Below are positions 1 to 6,705 of a stretch of DNA of 20,704 bases, one piece after another. This DNA is from an uncultured Acholeplasmatales bacterium. Lineage in GTDB: Bacteria > Bacillota_I > Bacilli_A > ML615J-28 > CAG-698. The DNA is taken from contig CALEGD010000024.1 in the NCBI GenBank assembly GCA_937877075.1, positions 1 through 20,704 on the forward strand. Reading direction: 5' to 3'. Numbering within the stretch: position 1 is the first letter of the stretch; each line of letters begins with the position of its first letter. Position numbers and translations under genes: made by a program. The notes under the pieces are model-generated. The model did no database searches. It was not told where the DNA came from and worked only from the letters and a program-made list of their open reading frames with translations.

Positions 1-2
1 GC

Positions 3-461
3 AATAGTAATAATAATGGTTATTTGACCGCTCATAAGGGCACTCATACCGGAAATGATAAAGGAGACTATGGTTATGTTTTCTTAAGATGCAAGTTGAC
101 CGCTGATGAAGGTGTTGGACTCGGAACAGTAGCCTTAGGTCGTCCGTGGAATCCGGATGCAACCGTTGCTTATTTATATTGTGAAATGGGAGAACACATC
201 TCTAAACTTCCTTATTCTAATGAAGAAGGAATGCATCGTTATGAAATTATGTCTGGAAATAGTCCGGTTAATGCTGATTTCAAGGAGTATGGAAATAATG
301 GACCCGGAGCAATTACAGAATCTATTGCTGGAGTCTCTTTAATGACAGAAGCAGAAGCTGCTACTTATTCAATTGAAAAAATCTTTGCTGCAATTAATGG
401 AGAGATTATCTGGCCCGACCTCTGGGATGCAAATGCATCTTTATTAGCACTTCAAAATTAG
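3..461 (+). CDS. Pectinesterase (carbohydrate esterase family 8), C-terminal part
   Basis: The reading frame is open from the window edge to the TAG at 459-461, so the gene starts upstream and only about 152 residues are visible. The family removes methyl esters from pectin, on a right-handed beta-helix. The conserved strand GYVFLRCKLTA is followed by LGRPW at about residues 45-49, the pectinesterase signature whose Arg belongs to the active site; the YCEMGEHI segment that comes next also fits the family C-terminus. The upstream catalytic Asp residues lie outside the window. The rest of the protein, including any signal peptide, cannot be seen. A bidirectional terminator follows. The call is from family motifs and is fairly firm; a related pectate-active beta-helix enzyme is the main alternative. 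Confidence 0.82.
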   Translation, partial: NSNNNGYLTAHKGTHTGNDKGDYGYVFLRCKLTADEGVGLGTVALGRPWNPDATVAYLYCEMGEHISKLPYSNEEGMHRYEIMSGNSPVNADFKEYGNNGPGAITESIAGVSLMTEAEAATYSIEKIFAAINGEIIWPDLWDANASLLALQN

Positions 462-535
462 AAAAAGTTAATCTGAGGATAATTTACAACTTAGTGTATC
501 CTAAAAAATAGACAATTAAAAAATCATTATAGTAA

Positions 536-575
536 AAAAACGACTATATCCTTAATAGGAAATAGTCGTTTTTGT
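536..575. terminator. Bidirectional intrinsic terminator between convergent genes
   Basis: A perfect 12-bp stem (536-547 with 562-573), AAAAACGACTAT against ATAGTCGTTTTT, is topped by an upper helix TCCT-TAAT-AGGA (549-560). It has A-rich and T-rich flanks on both sides, so it can end transcription of the pectinesterase gene (+) and of the BadF-type kinase gene (-). Confidence 0.85.
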
Positions 576-641
576 AATGTTTTCTTAATAATAATTTATT
601 TTTGGATGTATTTACTATATATTATTAATAGTAATGTGTGA

Positions 642-1556
642 TTATAAATTTATTGCCATTAAGGCTGCACCCTCAGCTGGATCAACTTTTGGTGATGTAA
701 TTATAATATCTTTATCTAAATTTTTAATTCGTTGATGGAGTTTTTCTTTAAAATAACCTTCGGAGTTTCCTAATCCTCCTACTATAACTAGGGTTTTATT
801 GGTAATATCAAGGTTTCTTAATACACCATTAACCGCTAAAACAATTTGTTCTATTGCAATATCAATAATTTGAATAGCATTTTTATCATTTTTTTCTGCA
901 TATTTAGTAACTATTTTTGCATAACTTGCAACTTTTGTTCTATCTTCCCATAAAGAATTAACGACTGGAACAATATCATAAATAGATTCAAGTCCAATTG
1001 TTTCGCATAATTCCTGAGTAAAAGGGGTTCGACTAATTCTCCCATCAGTTGCCCGAATCGCTAATTGAAGTGCTTCTTTGCCCAAATTATAAGCACTTCC
1101 AGCATCCCCTTCTTTATAACCCCAACCACCACATTTGTGAGAATTGCCATGCGAATCTTTCCCGAAAGCTACAGAACCTGTGCCGATTATTAGGGTCATA
1201 CCTTCATCAAAAAGTAAACCACAATATAAGGCATTATACATATCGTTTTTAGCATTTATTTTCGCATTTTTAGCTAAGTTTGGGAGTTTCCTAAGAAGGT
1301 TTTTTACTAATTGTTCATCTTCCTCATTGATTATACCTCCGATGCCTGCAAAAACAGCTGATACTTCGCTATTTTTAGGAGCAATTTTCAAAAGTTCTTT
1401 ATAAGGAAATAAGATGTTGTTTCTGGTTATTTCTTCTGAAACAGTGTCAATGCTAGACGGTCCTGCACTATAAAAACCTATTACTTCCTTTTTTTCATTA
1501 ATTAAACATAACTTTGTTTTTGTGCCACCGCCATCTATTCCTAAATAATGTTTCAT
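642..1556 (-). CDS. BadF/BadG/BcrA/BcrD-family sugar kinase (N-acetylglucosamine kinase-like)
   Basis: A 304-residue cytoplasmic kinase of the ASKHA fold. Residues 6-13 (GIDGGGTK) form the phosphate-1 loop, 125-128 (GTGS) the phosphate-2 loop, GGWG..EGDAGS (143-154) is the family signature, and VGGLG near residue 262 is the adenosine motif. The family includes N-acetylglucosamine and glucosamine kinases as well as dehydratase activators; there is no partner dehydratase here, so a sugar kinase is inferred. The frame is open 25 codons further upstream, but the ATG at 1556 is chosen because AGAGGGA lies 6 bases before it and the protein then begins MKHYLGIDGGGTK as in relatives. It is divergent from a broken GntR gene and near two mannose-6-phosphate isomerase-type genes, which suggests hexose or amino-sugar phosphate metabolism. 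Confidence 0.85.
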   Translation of the reverse strand: MKHYLGIDGGGTKTKLCLINEKKEVIGFYSAGPSSIDTVSEEITRNNILFPYKELLKIAPKNSEVSAVFAGIGGIINEEDEQLVKNLLRKLPNLAKNAKINAKNDMYNALYCGLLFDEGMTLIIGTGSVAFGKDSHGNSHKCGGWGYKEGDAGSAYNLGKEALQLAIRATDGRISRTPFTQELCETIGLESIYDIVPVVNSLWEDRTKVASYAKIVTKYAEKNDKNAIQIIDIAIEQIVLAVNGVLRNLDITNKTLVIVGGLGNSEGYFKEKLHQRIKNLDKDIIITSPKVDPAEGAALMAINL

Positions 1557-1584
1557 TTTATTCCCTCTTTCGTTCATCTTTAAA

Positions 1585-1613
1585 ATTTTATCATAATCAT
1601 ATTTAAAAATCAA
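1585..1613 (-). promoter_or_regulatory. Promoter of the BadF-type kinase gene
   Basis: On the minus strand, TTGATT (1613-1608) and TAAAAT (1590-1585) are 17 bp apart. The -10 box is preceded by TGA, giving an extended -10. It lies 29 bases upstream of the chosen start codon. Confidence 0.65.
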
Positions 1614-1660
1614 CATGTAAGCAAATAACAATAAAGAAACTGAATTTACATGATTGTTTT

Positions 1661-1723
1661 TAAAGGTATTAAGAACAAATTAAAGGTATTAAAAATATAT
1701 TAAATATATTAAAAAGGTATTGA
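1661..1723. repeat. Direct repeats TAAAGGTATTAA in the divergent regulatory region
   Basis: Two exact 12-base copies (1661-1672 and 1681-1692) start 20 bp apart, about two helical turns. A third, degenerate copy (AAAAGGTATTGA, 1712-1723) runs into the -35 box of the gntR-type promoter. This is the expected position for an operator of the local GntR-type regulator, but the binding protein is not shown by sequence. Confidence 0.5.
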
Positions 1724-1748
1724 AGGAGTCGTAAATCTGTGTTATAAT
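1720..1748 (+). promoter_or_regulatory. Promoter of the gntR-type pseudogene and downstream isomerase
   Basis: TTGAAG (1720-1725) and a perfect TATAAT (1743-1748) are separated by 17 bp. A repeat copy overlaps the -35 box. The downstream regulator is broken, so the promoter may now mainly serve the isomerase gene at 2533. Confidence 0.7.
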
Positions 1749-1778
1749 GAGTCAAAAAGGAATCAAGGACGGGATATT

Positions 1779-2509
1779 ATGAAAAAAATGTTTTTTTGAT
1801 TAATGAACCGCTATATATTCAAGTAATGCAATCAATTAAAAAAATAGAAAACAGCAAATGGGAAGAAGGTGAGTTAATTCCACCAGAAAAAGAATTAATG
1901 AAAGAATAAGGTGTAAGTCGAGTCACTGTTCGACAAACTATAGAAATATTTGCAAAAAGAAATATGTATTTAGAGGAGCGGGTTTAAGGACTATGGTATT
2001 TCAAAATAAAGCCAATCAATTTTACTTTACTGAAATACAAAGTTATACAAACGAAATGAAGGAAATGGGAGTAGATAATATAACCTTTTATGCTAACCTT
2101 GAAGTAATTAATGCTTCATTAAAATTAGCGAAATTATTCAATATTGAAGTTGTAATAAAAAAATACAAATGTGTACGGTTAAGAGGACATGAAAATAGTT
2201 ACATATTTGGAAACATATTTACTGAATATTGTAGAAGTTTCTCAAACTGTACCAGTGTTATATGGCTCTTCTTATAGTTTTCTAACAAATAATGATATTG
2301 CTTTTTCAAAATTTAATGAAACAGTTTCAGCACAAGTGGCACCGAAGGATATAGGAAAAATGATGGGGACACCAACCGGTCATTGTTTTTTAAAGCGTAT
2401 TCGTTATGGCTATGACTAATACGATAAACTTATTGAATATACAATTAATTATTTCAATTCAGATTTAACTGAATGTCGCATAACCATAGACCATGATCAA
2501 AAAGAATGA
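1779..2509 (+). pseudogene. Degenerate GntR-family (HutC/UTRA type) transcription regulator
   Basis: Joined across frames, the region reads as a GntR regulator of about 240 residues. It has an N-terminal winged helix (EPLYIQVMQSI, then IPPEKELMKE, a stop, and GVSRVTVRQTIE) and a C-terminal UTRA-like ligand domain that ends IEYTINYFNSDLTE. Visible lesions are: a frameshift at the T7 run 1791-1797, where one extra T would restore the frame; TAA at 1907-1909 where Tyr is usual; a frameshift near 1970-1985, where the wing should be; another near 2180; and an in-frame TAA at 2417-2419. Its final TGA (2507-2509) overlaps an ATG, a trace of coupling to the next gene. UTRA regulators usually sense sugar phosphates. 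At least five independent lesions make a functional product very unlikely. Confidence 0.85.
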
Positions 2510-2532
2510 TACTAAATAATTTAGGAGGAAGA

Positions 2533-4287
2533 ATGGCTTATTTAAATTTTAAATCACATTATAATAAGGAACCAGAAATTAAAATTAATGGTTTCGACGA
2601 CCACGCATTTCAAGGATATAAATCTATTTCAAGATTTCTAGCTGAAAAATCAAAAACAAAAAAATTAATTATTTTCGAATGTTATCCAGGAGTTAGATAT
2701 GATGAAATTAAATCAAATTTAATAGATCCATTAAACCCCGAGTTAGTTATTTTTTCGGATGATTTAGCGTTATCTGGAGAGGAGATTACTAATAAAATAA
2801 AAAGAAATCTTACTGATGACCGTGTTTTTGGTGTAATGGGACGTTATTATAATTTAGAAGAATTTTATTTTCCGGAAAAAGTTAAAAAAGCTCAGGACTT
2901 AATAACAAAGACAAAAGGATTAACTATAATTTATGGTTTTGGGGCCAGTTTAATATCAAAAACTGGAATTATAGTATATTGTGATTTAGCACGTTGGGAG
3001 ATTCAACTTCGATATCGCAGTCATGAAATCGGAAATTGGAAAATAAATAATTTTAATGAGGATAGCCTTAAAAAATACAAAAGAGGTTACTTTATTGAGT
3101 GGCGCTTAGCTGATAAAATAAAAAAGTCTTTATTTGATAATATTGATTATCTATTGGACACTAATATTAAAAATAATCCCAAACTGATCACTGGTGAAGC
3201 ATTTAGAAAAGGAATGAAACAAGTTGTAAAAGGTCCTTTTCGTTTAGTCCCGTATTTTGATCCTGGTGTTTGGGGCGGTCAATGGATGAAAGAAGTATGT
3301 AATCTAGATAAGAATTCAGAAAATTATGCTTGGAGTTTTGATGGAGTACCAGAAGAAAACAGTCTTTATTTAACTTATGGACAAGTTAGGGTCGAAATGC
3401 CTGCATTGAATATTGTGCTCTATCAACCGATTGAATTATTGGGGAATAAGGTTCATGCAAGATTCGGAACTGAATTTCCAATAAGATTTGATTTTCTAGA
3501 TACAATGAAGGGTGGAAACTTAAGTTTACAAGTTCATCCACTAACAGAATATATACAAAGTAATTTTGGAATGAATTATACTCAAGATGAAAGCTATTAT
3601 TATTTAGATGCTGAAGAAGATGCTGTTGTTTATCTAGGAATTAAAGAAAACATTAATTCAGAAGATATGTTTAGAGATTTAGAAGCGGCACAAAAAGGTG
3701 AAATCATATTTGACGATGCAAAGTATATTAATAAATTTCCTGCCAGAAAGCATGATCACTTCTTAATTCCTGCTGGAACGATTCATTGTTCTGGCAAAAA
3801 TGGTATGGTTTTGGAAATTAGTACAAGTGCCTATATTTTCACATTTAAATTATGGGATTGGAACAGATTAGGATTAGATGGATTACCCAGACCTGTCCAT
3901 ATTGAGCATGGGAAACATAATGTTCTACTTGATCGCGATACGGAATGGGTAAAAGAAAATTTAATTAATCAGATAGAAGTTGTCGATTCCGGAGATGGGT
4001 TTATTGAAGAGCGTACTGGTTTACATGAAAGACAATTTATTGAAACCAGAAGACATTGGTTTACAAAAAAGGTTCTTCATAATACCAATAATACAGTACA
4101 GGTATTAAACTTAGTAGAAGGCGAATGCGTTTTAATAGAAAGCCCGAGTAATGCCTTCGAACCTTTTGAAGTTCATTATGCGGAAACTTTTATTATTCCG
4201 GCTTGTGTCGGCGAATATACTATTCGTCCATATAAAGAGAGTGAAAATAAGAAATGTGGAACGATAAAAGCATATATAAGAAGTTAA
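2533..4287 (+). CDS. Long class I mannose-6-phosphate isomerase-like protein with an extra N-terminal domain
   Basis: A 584-residue cytoplasmic protein. The C-terminal half (from about residue 235, PFRLVPYFDPGVWGGQW) is a cupin isomerase of the ManA type, interconverting mannose 6-phosphate and fructose 6-phosphate in known members. Zinc ligands are recognisable: Gln and His in LSLQVHP (333, 335), Glu in TQDESYY (353) and His in IPAGTIHCSG (418). The N-terminal ~225 residues (IIFECYPGVRYDEI, LTDDRVFGVMG, DLARWEIQLR) form a separate conserved domain without a classical P-loop; I do not know its function. Normal short ManA proteins are about 315 residues. The ATG at 2533 is chosen over 2506 because TAGGAGGAA stands just before it. 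It follows the broken GntR gene, and a canonical ManA gene lies downstream, so a distinct substrate is possible. Confidence 0.8.
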   Translation: MAYLNFKSHYNKEPEIKINGFDDHAFQGYKSISRFLAEKSKTKKLIIFECYPGVRYDEIKSNLIDPLNPELVIFSDDLALSGEEITNKIKRNLTDDRVFGVMGRYYNLEEFYFPEKVKKAQDLITKTKGLTIIYGFGASLISKTGIIVYCDLARWEIQLRYRSHEIGNWKINNFNEDSLKKYKRGYFIEWRLADKIKKSLFDNIDYLLDTNIKNNPKLITGEAFRKGMKQVVKGPFRLVPYFDPGVWGGQWMKEVCNLDKNSENYAWSFDGVPEENSLYLTYGQVRVEMPALNIVLYQPIELLGNKVHARFGTEFPIRFDFLDTMKGGNLSLQVHPLTEYIQSNFGMNYTQDESYYYLDAEEDAVVYLGIKENINSEDMFRDLEAAQKGEIIFDDAKYINKFPARKHDHFLIPAGTIHCSGKNGMVLEISTSAYIFTFKLWDWNRLGLDGLPRPVHIEHGKHNVLLDRDTEWVKENLINQIEVVDSGDGFIEERTGLHERQFIETRRHWFTKKVLHNTNNTVQVLNLVEGECVLIESPSNAFEPFEVHYAETFIIPACVGEYTIRPYKESENKKCGTIKAYIRS

Positions 4288-4352
4288 AATCATTATAATC
4301 TTTCAACGTATGAAAAGAACACTTAATTTAATCTTTTCTATGATGTTAGTAT

Positions 4353-4610
4353 AAGGAAAGTCTTCTCACTAATGATGTTACAAGTTTTGGATTTCCAGCA
4401 TATCAAGATGCGGCTGGTTTTGGTTACGAAAAACGCAATATTCCTTCTTGTGAATTTTTTATGCCGAAGCTGTTTCTTTAAAAATTAAAGAAACAGGTCC
4501 TTTATTTACGATTCCCCTTTGCAACTGAATCTAAGTTATGGTATTTAGACAAACCCAATACATTAATCAAAGCAGGAAAACAATTTCCGGATATATAAAC
4601 TATAAAAGTC
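4353..4610 (+). pseudogene. Decayed coding relic in a 430-base gap (family not recognised)
   Basis: The stretch between the two isomerase genes has no intact gene but protein-like fragments in several frames. One (about 4363-4482) reads LTNDVTSFGFPAYQDAAGFG and on to CEFF. A single extra T in the T6 run at 4455-4460 would join it to YAEAVSLKIKETGPLFTIPL. A further shift near 4518 leads to ATESKLWYLDKPNTLIKAGK and a stop at 4597. The composition is that of a globular protein, and the C-terminal end of a carbohydrate-active or sugar-processing enzyme would fit the neighbourhood, but I cannot name the family. It could also be chance. No promoter was seen for it. Confidence 0.4.
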
Positions 4611-4666
4611 AATTATTAAATAAGTTATACTTGGCCTCTATCTTTTTATAGGAAAAAAGAAATGAC

Positions 4667-4695
4667 TTAAAAATATGAAGAATTTGTGATAGAAT
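4667..4695 (+). promoter_or_regulatory. Extended -10 promoter of manA
   Basis: TGATAGAAT (4687-4695) is a TGn-extended -10 element with a poor -35 (TTAAAA, 4667-4672) 17 bp upstream. It sits 22 bases before the chosen ATG, so the leader would be very short. Confidence 0.5.
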
Positions 4696-4717
4696 ATACT
4701 AGAAAGTGAGTATTGAT

Positions 4718-5656
4718 ATGAAATATATTTTGTTTTTATCCCCTTGTTTTAAAAAAAGAATTTGGGGAGGAGATTATTTTCAAAAGGTTATGAATAAAAC
4801 AGATAGTAAAGAACCTATCGGGGAAATGTGGTCAGCATCCGGACATCCGAAAGGAGATTCGTTAATTTCCAACGGAAGATTTCAAGGTAAGACTTTAAGA
4901 GAAATTTATGAAAATAATCCTGAATTTTTTAATTATCCAAAATCAAAAGTTTTTCCTATTTTAATAAAATTAATCGCAACAGCTGATGACCTAAGTATTC
5001 AAGTTCATCCAAATGATGATTATGCAATTAAGAACGAAAATGGATTAGGGAAAACTGAAGCCTGGATCATAATTGAAGCAAAAGAAGATGCTGAAATAAT
5101 ATATGGCCATAATGCAAAAAGTAAGGAAGAATTAATAAACTTAATTGGAAATAATAAATATGATGAGTTTCTAAATCGAGTTAAAGTTAATAAAGGAGAT
5201 TTTTACCCCATCCCTGCCGGTACTATTCATGCTCTGGGGAAGGGTATTATTCTTCTTGAGGTTCAACAATCATCAGACATAACTTACCGTATTTATGATT
5301 ATAATCGAAAAGATAAGGATGGAAACACCAGAGAATTACATATAGATAAGGCAATTGATGTCACAACCTATGATAAGACTAACAATTTTAAACCATTAAA
5401 TTATTTACAAAGTGAAAAAGATGAAATAGAATTATGGGATAATAATTACTTTAAGATCAATTTATTAAAAGTAAATAGTAAATACAAATTACCAAGTTTT
5501 GAATATTATGGGATTATTAGTGTTATTGAAGGAAAGTTTATTATTGAGGGAAGAACATTAAGTATTGGTGATAGTTTTGTTGCTCCTAATCTTGCTGAGG
5601 ATTTGTTCTTGACCGGTGATGGCAGAATAGTAATCACCATTCCTAAGGAAAGTTAA
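4718..5656 (+). CDS. manA: Mannose-6-phosphate isomerase, class I (short form)
   Basis: A 312-residue cytoplasmic zinc enzyme interconverting mannose 6-phosphate and fructose 6-phosphate. The length fits the Bacillus-type short ManA. It begins in the usual way (FLSPCFKKRIWGG). Visible zinc-site residues are Gln95 and His97 (LSIQVHPND), Glu114 (GKTEAW) and His171 (IPAGTIHALG); Arg191 in the following YRIYDYNR is the usual active-site Arg. The C-terminal ~80 residues form the second cupin lobe. An in-frame GTG at 4706 would add four residues; the ATG at 4718 is preferred because of the family N-terminus and the GTGAG-type ribosome site before it. The gene has its own promoter and seems to be a single unit. 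Together with the longer paralogue it gives the organism two isomerases of this family. Confidence 0.92.
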   Translation: MKYILFLSPCFKKRIWGGDYFQKVMNKTDSKEPIGEMWSASGHPKGDSLISNGRFQGKTLREIYENNPEFFNYPKSKVFPILIKLIATADDLSIQVHPNDDYAIKNENGLGKTEAWIIIEAKEDAEIIYGHNAKSKEELINLIGNNKYDEFLNRVKVNKGDFYPIPAGTIHALGKGIILLEVQQSSDITYRIYDYNRKDKDGNTRELHIDKAIDVTTYDKTNNFKPLNYLQSEKDEIELWDNNYFKINLLKVNSKYKLPSFEYYGIISVIEGKFIIEGRTLSIGDSFVAPNLAEDLFLTGDGRIVITIPKES

Positions 5657-5710
5657 TAAATCTATTTATAAAAGGCAAAAAATAGTTCATAATAAAATCG
5701 GAGGTTGGAT

Positions 5711-5884
5711 ATGCAAGAACAGAAGAATTTTAAGAAATCGGATGAAAATGCCGCAATCCCCGATTCTTTGAAAGCCATGGCTGCGGATGTAGAATTAAGA
5801 ACTAGAGCCGGTGGTATGTATACCAAAGAAGCGGTCAAACGCGGTGAGGAAATTGCAAAAGAAATAGCTGACCCCACAAAATGA
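5711..5884 (+). CDS. Small hydrophilic protein of unknown function (57 aa)
   Basis: A 57-residue reading frame, with a good ribosome site (CGGAGG, 5699-5704, six bases before the ATG) and a strong terminator 15 bases after its TGA. It is rich in charged residues and Ala (KAMAADVELRTRAGG, then KEAVKRGEEIAKEIADPTK), with no signal peptide, no Cys and no membrane segment; the C-terminal half is likely an amphipathic helix. I do not recognise the family. The start signal, the codon use and the terminator support real expression. An antisense frame over the same bases is a shadow with no start signal. No promoter stands out in the 54 bases between manA and this gene, so it may be read through from manA. 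Confidence 0.65.
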   Translation: MQEQKNFKKSDENAAIPDSLKAMAADVELRTRAGGMYTKEAVKRGEEIAKEIADPTK

Positions 5885-5899
5885 TGAATTCATTCATCA

Positions 5900-5929
5900 G
5901 AGGGCGTTGCATAGTCAACGCTCTTTTTT
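5900..5929 (+). terminator. Intrinsic terminator after the 57-aa gene
   Basis: A 10-bp stem (5900-5909 with 5916-5925), with GCGTTG/CAACGC at its core and two G-U pairs at the base, encloses a 6-base loop and is followed by a T tract. Confidence 0.85.
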
Positions 5930-5949
5930 GTGTAAACGTTTATATATTA

Positions 5950-5978
5950 TTGACTATGTGATTAAAAGCGGCTATAAT
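5950..5978 (+). promoter_or_regulatory. Promoter of the riboswitch-controlled surface operon
   Basis: TTGACT (5950-5955) and TATAAT (5973-5978) with a 17-bp spacer form a near-consensus housekeeping promoter. Transcription should start near 5984-5986, just before the aptamer. Confidence 0.8.
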
Positions 5979-5989
5979 AACCAAGAAAA

Positions 5990-6065
5990 AGTAAAGAAAG
6001 GTAAACCCAAGGAAACTTGGCGACACAAAACTATAGGGCCTGAAATGGTAGCCAGTTGCCATAAA
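5990..6065 (+). promoter_or_regulatory. Cyclic-di-GMP class I (GEMM-I) riboswitch aptamer
   Basis: The order of conserved elements matches GEMM-I RNAs. P1 pairs GGTAA (6000-6004) with TTGCC (6056-6060). P2 is CCAAG, a GAAA tetraloop, then CTTGG (6007-6020). The linker CGACACAAAAC is close to the consensus GACGCAAAGC. The P3 arm has TATAGGGCCTGAA and then ATGGTAGCCAGTTGCC, like the family's AUGGnAGCCGGGUUGCC. The main departures are ACACAAAAC for ACGCAAAGC and AGCCAGTT for AGCCGGGTT. In this family the ligand is cyclic di-GMP, which usually controls motility, biofilm and surface genes. The downstream operon fits that well. Confidence 0.85.
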
Positions 6066-6111
6066 TTAGAAGCTGTTAATTCTAATATATGCTAGCTGGC
6101 TTTTTATTTTT
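6050..6111 (+). terminator. Riboswitch expression-platform terminator
   Basis: The 3' strand of the aptamer (AGCCAGTT, 6050-6057) can pair with AGCTGGCT (6094-6101), and the latter is followed by TTTTTATTTTT. Inside is a small hairpin, TTAGAA/TTCTAA (6066-6071 with 6080-6085). The left arm is shared with P1 and P3, so aptamer folding and termination are mutually exclusive. This predicts that bound cyclic di-GMP turns the operon on. Confidence 0.72.
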
Positions 6112-6127
6112 ACCATAGGAGGAAAAA

Positions 6128-6664
6128 ATGTTTAAAAGTAAAGGTTTTATAATTGTGTTGCTTTCAGTTTTGGTAATTGTTATTTCGGGATTTACATTTG
6201 CTTATTGGGCAAATTCAGTAAAGGACTCAGAAAAAGAAGTAGATGGAAATGTAGAAGTTGGTACTGGTCAAGAAGTCATCACTCAAGTTAATGTAACTTC
6301 CCAGAGCGGAAAGACTTTAGTTCCGATAGGACGCGCTGAAGACAGTAACGAAGCAGATGCAGTCGAGGTTGTACATTTGACTTATACCGTAACTTGGACC
6401 GAAGAGCGTAGTGCTGCAGAAGGTACTATTGGAATCTTGAATACAGAAATCGAAAATATCGCCATTGACGGAAATAACGACCTTGGCACAACATATGCAA
6501 GTGTAGAAATTATTTCAAGTAAAGTTAGCAATATTATGCTAGACGGTGAGGCGGTAACTGTTACTGTCAAGGTTACTCTTAACGAACCTAATAGAGAAGA
6601 TTATTTATTAGTTGCGGGAAAAAATATTACTTTTGATATTAAATTTGGTGTATCCGTACAATAA
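6128..6664 (+). CDS. TasA/camelysin-like surface protein with SipW-type signal peptide
   Basis: A 178-residue exported protein. The N-terminus (FIIVLLSVLVIVISGFTFAYWA) is the class of signal peptide recognised by SipW-type signal peptidases, with the typical T-x-A-[YF]-W around the cleavage site (about residue 25). The mature part is an all-beta, Val/Thr/Glu-rich domain, as in TasA and camelysin (CalY), which are biofilm fibre proteins; it has no Cys. At about 150 residues the mature chain is shorter than TasA. A Gram-positive ribosome site (AGGAGGAAAAA) precedes the ATG. It is the first gene behind the cyclic-di-GMP riboswitch, in an operon ending with the matching peptidase gene. A metalloprotease activity, once claimed for camelysin, is not supported by any HExxH-type motif here. 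Confidence 0.78.
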   Translation: MFKSKGFIIVLLSVLVIVISGFTFAYWANSVKDSEKEVDGNVEVGTGQEVITQVNVTSQSGKTLVPIGRAEDSNEADAVEVVHLTYTVTWTEERSAAEGTIGILNTEIENIAIDGNNDLGTTYASVEIISSKVSNIMLDGEAVTVTVKVTLNEPNREDYLLVAGKNITFDIKFGVSVQ

Positions 6665-6705
6665 TTTAAATTTGAAATAAAAACTGATCTTAAAGAGGAG
6701 GGGTC

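Noticed and set aside
1779..2509. Alternative genetic code (TGA read as Trp) as an explanation for the broken GntR gene
   Set aside because: The in-frame stops are TAA, the intact genes use TGG for Trp, and TGA serves as a stop at 5882-5884 and 14078-14080.
5662..5877. 71-codon open frame on the minus strand opposite the 57-aa gene
   Set aside because: It has no ribosome site and lies antisense to a frame with better start and stop signals and its own terminator.
5907..6095. 62-codon open frame across the leader before the TasA-like gene
   Set aside because: It runs through a terminator, a promoter and the riboswitch; the RNA structure explains this segment better.
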